Source of the DNA: JBNKFV01 sp050289485
GTDB taxonomy: Bacteria > Pseudomonadota > Gammaproteobacteria > Pseudomonadales > Cellvibrionaceae
Assembly: GCA_050289485.1 (NCBI GenBank)
Contig: JBNKFV010000005.1
Span: 62,001-126,000, forward strand
DNA: 64,000 nucleotides
Direction: 5' to 3'
Shown here in pieces: positions 8,271 through 14,898 of this stretch. A program made the position numbers and the translations under genes. Within the stretch, counting starts at the first letter, position 1. Every line of letters begins with the position of its first letter. Under the pieces are notes generated by a model. The model was not told the origin of the DNA. It was given only the letters and a program-made list of their open reading frames with translations, and ran no database searches.

Positions 8271-8819
8271 TTACTCTGCGCTGTAATCCAATTCTTCAAT
8301 CGTGTGGTTGTGGTTGGTGTACACGCAGATATCACCGGCAATGGTGAGCCCCTTTTCGACAATCTCGCGGGCGCTCAATTCTGTGTTGTACAGCAGAGCT
8401 TTTGCGGCTGACTGGGCAAACGGCCCACCAGAACCGATGGCAATTAAGTCGTCTTCTGGCTGAATTACGTCGCCGTTACCGGTTACGATCAGCGAGGCAT
8501 CTTTATCCGCTACCGCCAATAGGGCTTCAAGCCGGCGCAGGGCGCGATCGGTGCGCCAGTCTTTTGCCAGTTCCACGGCAGCGCGGGTTAGCTGGCCACC
8601 GTAGGCTTCCAGCTTCGCTTCGAAACGTTCAAACAAGGTGAACGCGTCGGCAGTACCCCCAGCAAAACCAGCGATCACCTGGTTTTTGTAGAGTCGGCGC
8701 ACTTTACGTGCATTGCCTTTCATAATGGTATTGCCCAGAGATACCTGGCCGTCACCGCCAATAACGACTTTGCCGTTACGGCGAATGGAGAGGATGGTTG
8801 TGCCTCGATATTGTTCCAC
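8271..8819 (-). CDS. hslV: HslV, peptidase subunit of the HslVU protease
   Basis: HslV is a proteasome-beta-like threonine peptidase. I chose a GTG start at 8819 (182 residues, beginning VEQYRGTTILS), because the longer frame from 8858 adds 13 residues foreign to the family and related species begin MEQYRGTTILS. A short six-residue propeptide would be removed to expose the catalytic Thr of TTILS. Further motifs: VVIGGDGQVSLGNT, AGFAGGTADAFTLFE and GDICVYTN. A sigma32-type promoter lies 60 bp upstream. Confidence 0.96.
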   Translation of the reverse strand: MEQYRGTTILSIRRNGKVVIGGDGQVSLGNTIMKGNARKVRRLYKNQVIAGFAGGTADAFTLFERFEAKLEAYGGQLTRAAVELAKDWRTDRALRRLEALLAVADKDASLIVTGNGDVIQPEDDLIAIGSGGPFAQSAAKALLYNTELSAREIVEKGLTIAGDICVYTNHNHTIEELDYSAE

Positions 8820-8878
8820 GCCAAACCCTTTTGTTGGTGTTACGACAATAGCCCACAAACAGGGCCGGAAAAGGGAGT

Positions 8879-8906
8879 AGATAAGGGTGAAAAGGCAGAT
8901 TTCAAG
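8879..8906 (-). promoter_or_regulatory. Sigma32 (heat-shock) promoter for hslVU
   Basis: Read on the minus strand, a perfect -35 element CTTGAAA (8906-8900) is followed after 12 bp by CCCTTATCT (8887-8879), close to the sigma32 -10 CCCCATnT. The position fits a transcript starting about 50 nt before the hslV GTG. HslVU is a known heat-shock operon in Enterobacteria, so context agrees. Confidence 0.7.
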
Positions 8907-8953
8907 GTGTGGTGGCTGGCTTTTGAAAACTTAGGTACGGCCACCACGAGGGG

Positions 8954-9526
8954 TTAACTGTCAGATTTTTTGCGTGTTAGCAGCAGCGGGCTGATATTGT
9001 TGGAGGCAAGAATGCTGCGTGCCTTGGCCATTTTTGATCGTGACGTGAACGGGCCTACCATCACCCGGTGCCAGGTTTGGCCATTGCCGGTTTTCACCGT
9101 TTCCACCGTTGCGGTAAGATTCTTAAGAATCAGCTCTGCGCGCATACGGTCAGCATCCTGGCTGTTGCGAAATGAGCCGGCCTGCAAAATATATTCACGG
9201 GATTCTACCAGGGCTTTCTGACTGGCAGCCTCGTCGGGTTCATCCACCACCACTTCGTTGCTTTTTAAAATTTCGTAAAAGTCGAATTCCGGTTTTGGCA
9301 GTGCCTTGGGTTGGTTTTCGGCGGCTTTGGGCGAGGGAGCCGTGGTTTTGTTTGCCGGTACGTCAGACAGCTTGACCAAAAACATCAAGAAAGCGCCCAG
9401 CAAGGCACCCGTCGATAGCCAGAGCCAGCCTGGCAATTGGCGTTTTGCCGGTGGCGCAGAGGGTTTGGCTTGTTTGCGAGGGGGTGTTTTATTGGCGCGC
9501 TTTTTCTTTGCAAAATCTTTTGGCAT
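8954..9526 (-). CDS. SPOR-domain (FtsN-like) membrane protein
   Basis: A 190-residue bitopic protein that probably binds denuded septal peptidoglycan. It has a basic, proline-rich cytoplasmic head (about 1-33), one membrane helix (LPGWLWLSTGALLGAFLMFLV), a periplasmic linker rich in P and A, and a C-terminal SPOR domain (about 112-186, starting YILQAGSF and including RVMVGPF). I start it at the second Met (9526) in preference to 9535. SPOR genes of this kind commonly sit between argS and hslV; here argS is not adjacent. Confidence 0.9.
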   Translation of the reverse strand: MPKDFAKKKRANKTPPRKQAKPSAPPAKRQLPGWLWLSTGALLGAFLMFLVKLSDVPANKTTAPSPKAAENQPKALPKPEFDFYEILKSNEVVVDEPDEAASQKALVESREYILQAGSFRNSQDADRMRAELILKNLTATVETVKTGNGQTWHRVMVGPFTSRSKMAKARSILASNNISPLLLTRKKSDS

Positions 9527-9625
9527 GGAGTGCAACTAGCCTGTGGTGTGTGAGGCGGCTTATTGTAATCAATCTGGTGGCAGGGTGTAAGCGCTCACGA
9601 GGCGTTGGCAAAAGTATTTTACTGA

Positions 9626-9659
9626 ACTGGCAGTGGCTTTGCGTTTTGCCACTGCCAGT
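9626..9659 (-). terminator. Terminator-like hairpin after the flavoprotein gene
   Basis: A perfect 12-bp stem (ACTGGCAGTGGC 9626-9637 with GCCACTGCCAGT 9648-9659) with a 10-nt loop, starting 10 bp past the stop of the flavoprotein gene. On the minus strand the following bases are moderately U-rich (TCAGTAAAATACTTTT). Confidence 0.55.
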
Positions 9660-9668
9660 AGGCGCTAA

Positions 9669-11123
9669 TCAGGCGCCCGGGCCACAGTCGAGACAGCGGG
9701 CAACCACTGCTGGGCCAATGTGCAATTTATGATTAAGGTCGCGCAATGCAGTCCGCACGCCTTCTTCTATAACAGGGTGGTAAAACGGCATATCCAGCAC
9801 TTGCGATACTGTCATTCTAGCCTGCACTGCCCAACTGAGCAGGTGGGCGATATGTTCAGCGGCGGGGCCAAACATTTCTGCACCCAGCAGCAACCCCGTG
9901 CCCTGTTCGCCATACACTTTTAATAAACCGTGGTTTTTGCCCATCACGCGGCTGCGGCCCTGATCTTCAAAGCTAATCTCACCCGTGGCATAACAGGCTT
10001 GGCAACGCTCTTTCACTTGCGGTAACGACAGCCCTATGGTGGCAATTTGTGGCTCTGTGAACACAACGCCCAGAGGGGTGCGGCGTTTGCCTGCCCGTAC
10101 GCTGGGGTATTGGCCAGCGTTGGCGCCGGCAATTTTGCCTTCATCGGCTGCCTCATGCAGGAGTGGTAGATAGTTGTTGGCGTCGCCTGCGATAAAAATT
10201 GAGGTGCCTTTGCCTGCGTTATTCAGGGTTTGCAGGGTAAATGGGTCAACGTCAGGCATGCCGCGCTCATTGGTTGTCAATGAGGTATTTTCCAGCCCCA
10301 GTTTGTCGATATTGGGCCTGCGGCCTGTCGCGGCAATCAAATAATCAAACGCTTCTTCTATCTCGCCTTTGGTTTTGTGCGTGTAACGCACCAGTACTTG
10401 GTCACCCTCACGGTGAACACTGTGTGTTTTGGCGTCGGTATCAAGATAGAACTCTTTGTTGAAGTGGCGGTAGGCATAGGCTTTGATGTCGGCATCTTGC
10501 AGTGGGCCAAGTGCGTCACCCACGCCCAGCATGCGTACGTCTACCCCTAAGCGCGACAGAGCTTGTCCGAGTTCCAGTCCAATCACTCCCGGGCCAAATA
10601 CGACGACCTTTTCCGGCAGTGCTTCCAACTCAAAAATATCGTCGTTAACCAGCAAACGATCACCTGCGGCCTCCATAAACGGCAGCACAACTGGGCGTGA
10701 GCCCGTGGCAATCACGATGCGTTTGGCGGTCAGTAACATGCCGTCGATTTGTAACTGGGTGTCGTTAACAAAGGTGGCATAGCCACGAATACGGTCGGCT
10801 TCGGGAAATGATTCCACGCTGTCGATAACGAAACCTGCAAACCGGTCCCGCTCGCTGCGCACGCGAGCCATCATATCCTTTTGGCGAATAATCGGTGCGG
10901 GGTAATCTACGCCAAATACGCTGGTGGTTTTGTAACTGTGGGCTGCCTCAGCGGCGGCTATCAGTAGTTTGCTGGGCATACACCCTACGCGTGCACAGGT
11001 GGTGCCGTAGGGGCCGCCTTCGATAATCACGACGCTGTCGGTATGGGCTTTGGCGGCCCTGTAGGCGGCTAAACCGGCCGTGCCAGCGCCAATAATTGCA
11101 ACGTCAACCTGGCGTTGTTGCAT
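9669..11123 (-). CDS. Dihydrolipoamide dehydrogenase-like FAD-dependent disulfide oxidoreductase
   Basis: A 484-residue class I pyridine nucleotide-disulfide oxidoreductase. FAD binding is shown by VAIIGAGTAGLAAY (8-21); the redox disulfide is C43-ARVG-C48; a second dinucleotide motif is VVFGPGVIGLELG; the second FAD motif is TSIFIAGDAN; and the dimerisation domain carries the FYHPVIEEG region with the base-pair His/Glu. No lipoyl or 2-oxoacid dehydrogenase genes are near, so the substrate may not be lipoamide. It follows the peroxiredoxin-glutaredoxin gene by 73 bp in the same direction, so it may act in peroxide defence. The C-terminal CLDCGPGA adds an extra Cys pair. Confidence 0.88.
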   Translation of the reverse strand: MQQRQVDVAIIGAGTAGLAAYRAAKAHTDSVVIIEGGPYGTTCARVGCMPSKLLIAAAEAAHSYKTTSVFGVDYPAPIIRQKDMMARVRSERDRFAGFVIDSVESFPEADRIRGYATFVNDTQLQIDGMLLTAKRIVIATGSRPVVLPFMEAAGDRLLVNDDIFELEALPEKVVVFGPGVIGLELGQALSRLGVDVRMLGVGDALGPLQDADIKAYAYRHFNKEFYLDTDAKTHSVHREGDQVLVRYTHKTKGEIEEAFDYLIAATGRRPNIDKLGLENTSLTTNERGMPDVDPFTLQTLNNAGKGTSIFIAGDANNYLPLLHEAADEGKIAGANAGQYPSVRAGKRRTPLGVVFTEPQIATIGLSLPQVKERCQACYATGEISFEDQGRSRVMGKNHGLLKVYGEQGTGLLLGAEMFGPAAEHIAHLLSWAVQARMTVSQVLDMPFYHPVIEEGVRTALRDLNHKLHIGPAVVARCLDCGPGA

Positions 11124-11171
11124 GGTCTGAATCCTCTTGGTGCTACATAGGTTTGGTACTATGGAAAGATG

Positions 11172-11189
11172 GGTGGCCTTGCGGCCACC
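11172..11189 (-). terminator. Intercistronic hairpin after the Prx-Grx gene
   Basis: A 7-bp GC-rich stem (GGTGGCC 11172-11178, GGCCACC 11183-11189) with a 4-nt loop lies just past the stop of the peroxiredoxin gene. There is only a short pyrimidine run after it on the minus strand (CATCTTTCC), so it may attenuate or protect the upstream message. Confidence 0.4.
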
Positions 11190-11196
11190 GAGGGGG

Positions 11197-11934
11197 TTAT
11201 AAGGTTTTCAGGTATTCTTCCAGCGCATCGGCCGTACCGATTAATTGGCCGTCTATAAACACCTGTGGTGTGGTGCCAGCACCTGACACTGCGTTCAAGC
11301 TGCTGAAGCTGACCCCATTGCTACCTAACAAAATTTCTTCAAAGTGTAGCCCTTTGGCTTTCAGTGCTTCCTTGGCGCGGTGGCAGTGAGGGCAACCGGG
11401 TTTGCTGAACAGGGTCACCCGTTTGGGTAATACGGCATCTGGTGCAACGTAGTTGAGCATGGTGTCAGCATCGGAGACCTTAAAGGGATCGCCGGGCAAT
11501 TCTGGCTCGATGAACATTTTTTCAATCACACCGTCTTTCACCAGCATAGAGTAGCGCCAGCTGCGTTTGCCAAAACCGAGGTCTGATTTGTCTACCAGCA
11601 TGCCCATGCCTTCGCTGAACTCGCCATTGCCGTCGGGAATAAAGGTAATGTGTTCTGCGTGTTGGTCTTCCTGCCAGGATTGCATCACAAACCCGTCATT
11701 AACAGACAAGCAAACTATGTCATCGACGCCATTCTGTTTGAACACCGGTGCCAGCTCGTTATAGCGCGGCAGGTGGGTAGACGAACAAGTCGGTGTAAAG
11801 GCACCTGGCAAGGCGAAAACAATGACAGTTTTGCCTTTGAATAAATCGTCGGTAGTGACATCAACCCAATCGTTGTCTTGGCGGGTTCTGAAGGTAACGT
11901 TCGGTACATTGTGGCCTTCGCGATTCTGTAACAT
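11197..11934 (-). CDS. Peroxiredoxin-glutaredoxin hybrid (Prx5/Grx fusion)
   Basis: A 245-residue fusion: a Prx5-type peroxiredoxin (about 8-165) with the peroxidatic motif PGAFTPTC (C50), and a C-terminal glutaredoxin (about 170-245) with CPHC (C181, C184) and the GTTPQVF cis-proline loop. Known hybrids of this type reduce hydroperoxides using glutathione, the attached glutaredoxin recycling the peroxidase. The upstream spacer carries OxyR-like half-sites, and a flavin disulfide reductase gene follows. The pair occupies a spot next to priA where argS is often found. Confidence 0.94.
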   Translation of the reverse strand: MLQNREGHNVPNVTFRTRQDNDWVDVTTDDLFKGKTVIVFALPGAFTPTCSSTHLPRYNELAPVFKQNGVDDIVCLSVNDGFVMQSWQEDQHAEHITFIPDGNGEFSEGMGMLVDKSDLGFGKRSWRYSMLVKDGVIEKMFIEPELPGDPFKVSDADTMLNYVAPDAVLPKRVTLFSKPGCPHCHRAKEALKAKGLHFEEILLGSNGVSFSSLNAVSGAGTTPQVFIDGQLIGTADALEEYLKTL

Positions 11935-12037
11935 AAATACGGCTCCTTACTGTGGTTGGCTTAGATAATCATTCAGTATGGTGCTTATGTTACAAATGGC
12001 TATTCGATAGCGCTATTTAATTGATTTTATATGATTG

Positions 12038-12076
12038 ATATCTATTGGCTATTATTTTGTGATAGCTATTCTCTAT
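12038..12076 (-). promoter_or_regulatory. Candidate OxyR-type operator upstream of the Prx-Grx gene
   Basis: Two 15-bp elements of the ATAG-N7-CTAT type lie in tandem: 12038-12052 (ATATCTATTGGCTAT, one mismatch) and 12062-12076 (ATAGCTATTCTCTAT, a full match to the outer bases). The gap is 9 bp rather than the classical 7. A palindrome ATAGCGCTAT at 12007-12016 lies nearby. They are about 105-140 bp upstream of the peroxiredoxin start. OxyR control of such genes is well known, but the spacing mismatch makes this tentative. Confidence 0.4.
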
Positions 12077-12207
12077 GTGCCGCCATTGGCCGCGGGCCAA
12101 TGTAAGCATTGGGAGTAGTAAGGGGGGCGTAACATTCCGCGGGCATTTCCAGCGCGCGCAATCACATAGATAAGGCGATCTATTAGCTTGCCTTACTAAT
12201 AGTACTC

Positions 12208-14439
12208 TTATGATTGTTCTTGAGGGTCTACATCAACGTTCCAGCGGCAGCGCTTGGCGAGAGCTTCTGTTTCCAGCGCAGCGATCAATAGAGACAACAG
12301 TTGTTGTAGGTGAGGGCGCTTAGGGCTGTTGATCTGCAGTAGATAGCGAAACCGATCATTCTTTTTTTCAACGGGCGCGGGTAGGGGGCCTAATAGGTGG
12401 GCTGTGAGTGAGTAATCACTGATTATCTGATTGGTCAGCGAGAGTGCGCGTTGCAGTAGCTGCATGGCATTGTCGCTGCGTTTTGACTCGGCCCGCAGGT
12501 AGGCCAAGTGGTTGTATGGCGGCATCTGCGCCGATTGCCGCTCTGTCAGTATCTGTTGAGCGTAGGGTTGATAGCCTTTGTGCGCCAACAGATCCAGCCC
12601 CGGGTGGTCGGGATGATAAGTTTGAATAATCACGGTGCCAGCGAGCGCTTCGCGGCCAGCTCTGCCGGCTACTTGGGTGAGTAGCTGGCCCATGCGTTCC
12701 GGGCCGCGAAAGTCACTGCTGAATAGGTTGGCATCGGCGTCGGCAATCACCACTAGAGTAACTTTGGGGAAGTGATGGCCCTTCGCCAGCATTTGTGTAC
12801 CAACCAAAATGGCAGGTTCGCCCTGATGAATGCGTTCAAGCAGGTTCGCCATAGCATTCTTACGGCGCGTGCTGTCTCTATCGACGCGTAATACTGGCCA
12901 TTGCGGGAAACGTTGTTGTAGCACGTCTTCGGTTTGCTCGGTGCCTTGTCCCATGGCTTGTAGGTGCGGGTTTTGACAGTCCGGGCACTGACGTGGAATC
13001 GGCCGCTGGAAGTCGCAGTGGTGGCAGCGCAAATGTTTTGGATAGTGATGTAGCGTGAGTCGCGCATCACAATGGCGGCACTGGCCTACCCAGCCGCAAT
13101 GGTGGCACATGAGTGTGGGGGCGTAGCCGCGCCGGTTTAAAAAGACCAACGCTTGCTCGCCCTTTTGCAACGTTGATTCGATGGCGCGTAGTGTACTCTC
13201 AGTGAGCCCACCATAAAGCGTTTGGTTGCGCATGTCGGTGAACTGAATCGATGGGGGAGTGGCGCTGCCAGGACGTCGATGCAGATGTGCCAGTTGGTAA
13301 CGCCCTGTCGCTGCATTGTGGAGAGATTCCATTGAAGGTGTGGCGCTGCCCAATACAACCGGGATGTTCAAGTGATGAGCGCGAATGATGGCGATATCCC
13401 GTGCAGAATAGCGCACGCCTTCCTGCTGCTTGAAAGAGAGGTCGTGCTCTTCATCAACAATGATCAGTCCCAGCTGTTTGAAGTCGGTAAAAATGGCTGA
13501 GCGGGTGCCTACCACAATGCTGGCGTGCCCGTTTTTCGCCATCTTCCATGTTTGCAGGCGCTCACTATCGTTAAGGCCGGAATGGAGGCTGTAAATGGTG
13601 CGGGCGAAGCGTTGTTGTACCCGTTGCAAGCTCTGGGGGGTGAGGCCAATCTCTGGCACCAGCAATAATACTTGTAAACCCTGGCGCAGCACTTTTTCGA
13701 TGAGCTGCAAATACACCTCCGTTTTACCACTGCCCGTAGCACCGTACAGTAAGGTGCAGTTGAATTTATGTATCGGTATAAGGTTTCGCGCGGAGGTTTG
13801 CTCAGCCGTGAGTTCGAGGGGAGTTTCTGATAGCAATGGCTGGCGATTGTCGGGTGGTGTGGGCAATGACTCCTGTCGAGTAATCAAGCCTTTTTCGACC
13901 AAGGCATCCCGCAGGCTTTTGCTAAACCCCAGTTGGTTAAGGTGGCTGCTTGTGCGCTGCTCTTCTGTCGTTGTCTGTAGCAGGTAGTTAGCCAATGCCA
14001 GTTGTTTGGGTGCTCTTTTCAGATTTTTGAGCGTGTCTGCTGTTAGTGTGTGGCTGGCCGCCCAGCCCTCCACGGGGCTAAGTGCCATTGATTGGCCCTG
14101 GCGCAGCAAAGCTGGCAAGGCGGTGCTGATGACTTCGCCAATAGGTTGTTGGTAATAACTGGCTGTCCACAGCAAAAGTTTGAGCAGGCCGGGAGATAGG
14201 GCTGCCTGTTCGTCGAGGCATACTTCGGCGGCCTTTAGTTTGTCGAGGGGTAAGCTGCAGTGGTTGTCGATGCTGATTAACAGACCTGTTAATTGCTGGT
14301 TACCAAACGACACGCGGTAGCGTTGGCCTGCCACAGGCGGGCTTGCCTGTGATGAGGGGGGCAAATAGGCAAAGGTTTTGCGCAATGGAACGGGTAACGC
14401 AATATTTAATATTGTGGGAGTGTTGGTCAACGTTTTCAC
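12208..14439 (-). CDS. priA: PriA, primosomal replication-restart helicase
   Basis: PriA recognises stalled forks and loads the replicative helicase. The 743-residue protein has an N-terminal DNA-binding domain, the SF2 helicase motifs in order (LLYGATGSGKTEVYLQ Walker A; IIVDEEHD Walker B; VVLGSATPS; VGTQMLAKGHHFP; QVAGRAGR), and the zinc-binding insert with paired cysteines CHHCGWVGQCRHC ... CHHC ... CPDC. Length is typical. It is transcribed away from rpmE, which is divergent. Confidence 0.97.
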   Translation of the reverse strand: MKTLTNTPTILNIALPVPLRKTFAYLPPSSQASPPVAGQRYRVSFGNQQLTGLLISIDNHCSLPLDKLKAAEVCLDEQAALSPGLLKLLLWTASYYQQPIGEVISTALPALLRQGQSMALSPVEGWAASHTLTADTLKNLKRAPKQLALANYLLQTTTEEQRTSSHLNQLGFSKSLRDALVEKGLITRQESLPTPPDNRQPLLSETPLELTAEQTSARNLIPIHKFNCTLLYGATGSGKTEVYLQLIEKVLRQGLQVLLLVPEIGLTPQSLQRVQQRFARTIYSLHSGLNDSERLQTWKMAKNGHASIVVGTRSAIFTDFKQLGLIIVDEEHDLSFKQQEGVRYSARDIAIIRAHHLNIPVVLGSATPSMESLHNAATGRYQLAHLHRRPGSATPPSIQFTDMRNQTLYGGLTESTLRAIESTLQKGEQALVFLNRRGYAPTLMCHHCGWVGQCRHCDARLTLHHYPKHLRCHHCDFQRPIPRQCPDCQNPHLQAMGQGTEQTEDVLQQRFPQWPVLRVDRDSTRRKNAMANLLERIHQGEPAILVGTQMLAKGHHFPKVTLVVIADADANLFSSDFRGPERMGQLLTQVAGRAGREALAGTVIIQTYHPDHPGLDLLAHKGYQPYAQQILTERQSAQMPPYNHLAYLRAESKRSDNAMQLLQRALSLTNQIISDYSLTAHLLGPLPAPVEKKNDRFRYLLQINSPKRPHLQQLLSLLIAALETEALAKRCRWNVDVDPQEQS

Positions 14440-14620
14440 TTACTGTTGTTGTTTCTGTTGCGCGGGATTTTGTGTCATACCAGCGGGTGGAAATGCTTGC
14501 TATTGGAAAAGGTTCTGGTAGTATTCGCGCTCTTTTTAGATTCGCCCAAAGTTTAACCGCTGTGCGGTGCTCGGCAGTAGATCGGGTGGCGGCACACACG
14601 ATAGTAATGAGGCAAGCGTC

Positions 14621-14833
14621 ATGCAAGCAAATATTCATCCAAACTACACTGCAATGACTGCAACATGCAGCTGCGGTAATGTTATCAATACTCGCTCAAC
14701 CCTGGGTAAAGACCTGCACATCGACGTATGTTCAGAATGTCACCCCTTCTATACTGGTAAGCAGAAAGTGGTTGATACCGGTGGTCGTATTGACCGCTTC
14801 AAGCAGCGCTTTGCGGGTCGTATCAAGAAGTAA
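14621..14833 (+). CDS. rpmE: 50S ribosomal protein L31 (zinc-containing form)
   Basis: L31 bridges the ribosomal subunits. The start at 14621 gives 70 residues beginning MQANIHPNY, typical of the family; an upstream frame extension is not L31-like. Zinc ligands C16, C18, C37 and C40 are all present, so this is the C+ (zinc-binding) paralogue. It is followed by a strong intrinsic terminator and is divergent from priA. Confidence 0.97.
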   Translation: MQANIHPNYTAMTATCSCGNVINTRSTLGKDLHIDVCSECHPFYTGKQKVVDTGGRIDRFKQRFAGRIKK

Positions 14834-14850
14834 GCAGTATTCAATTTGTA

Positions 14851-14879
14851 AAAACGCCGGCTATGCCGGCGTTTTTTTT
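14851..14879 (+). terminator. Intrinsic terminator of rpmE (bidirectional)
   Basis: A GC-rich stem (ACGCCGGC / GCCGGCGT) around a TAT loop, flanked by A4 on the left and T8 on the right. It separates rpmE from convergent mrcA and the A/T flanks allow it to work both ways. Confidence 0.85.
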
Positions 14880-14898
14880 GTCCGGAGTAAAGTGACCG

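Noticed and set aside
14497..14524. Possible rpmE promoter TTGCTA-N16-TAGTAT
   Set aside because: Weak match in both hexamers and about 100 bp from the start; not strong enough to annotate.
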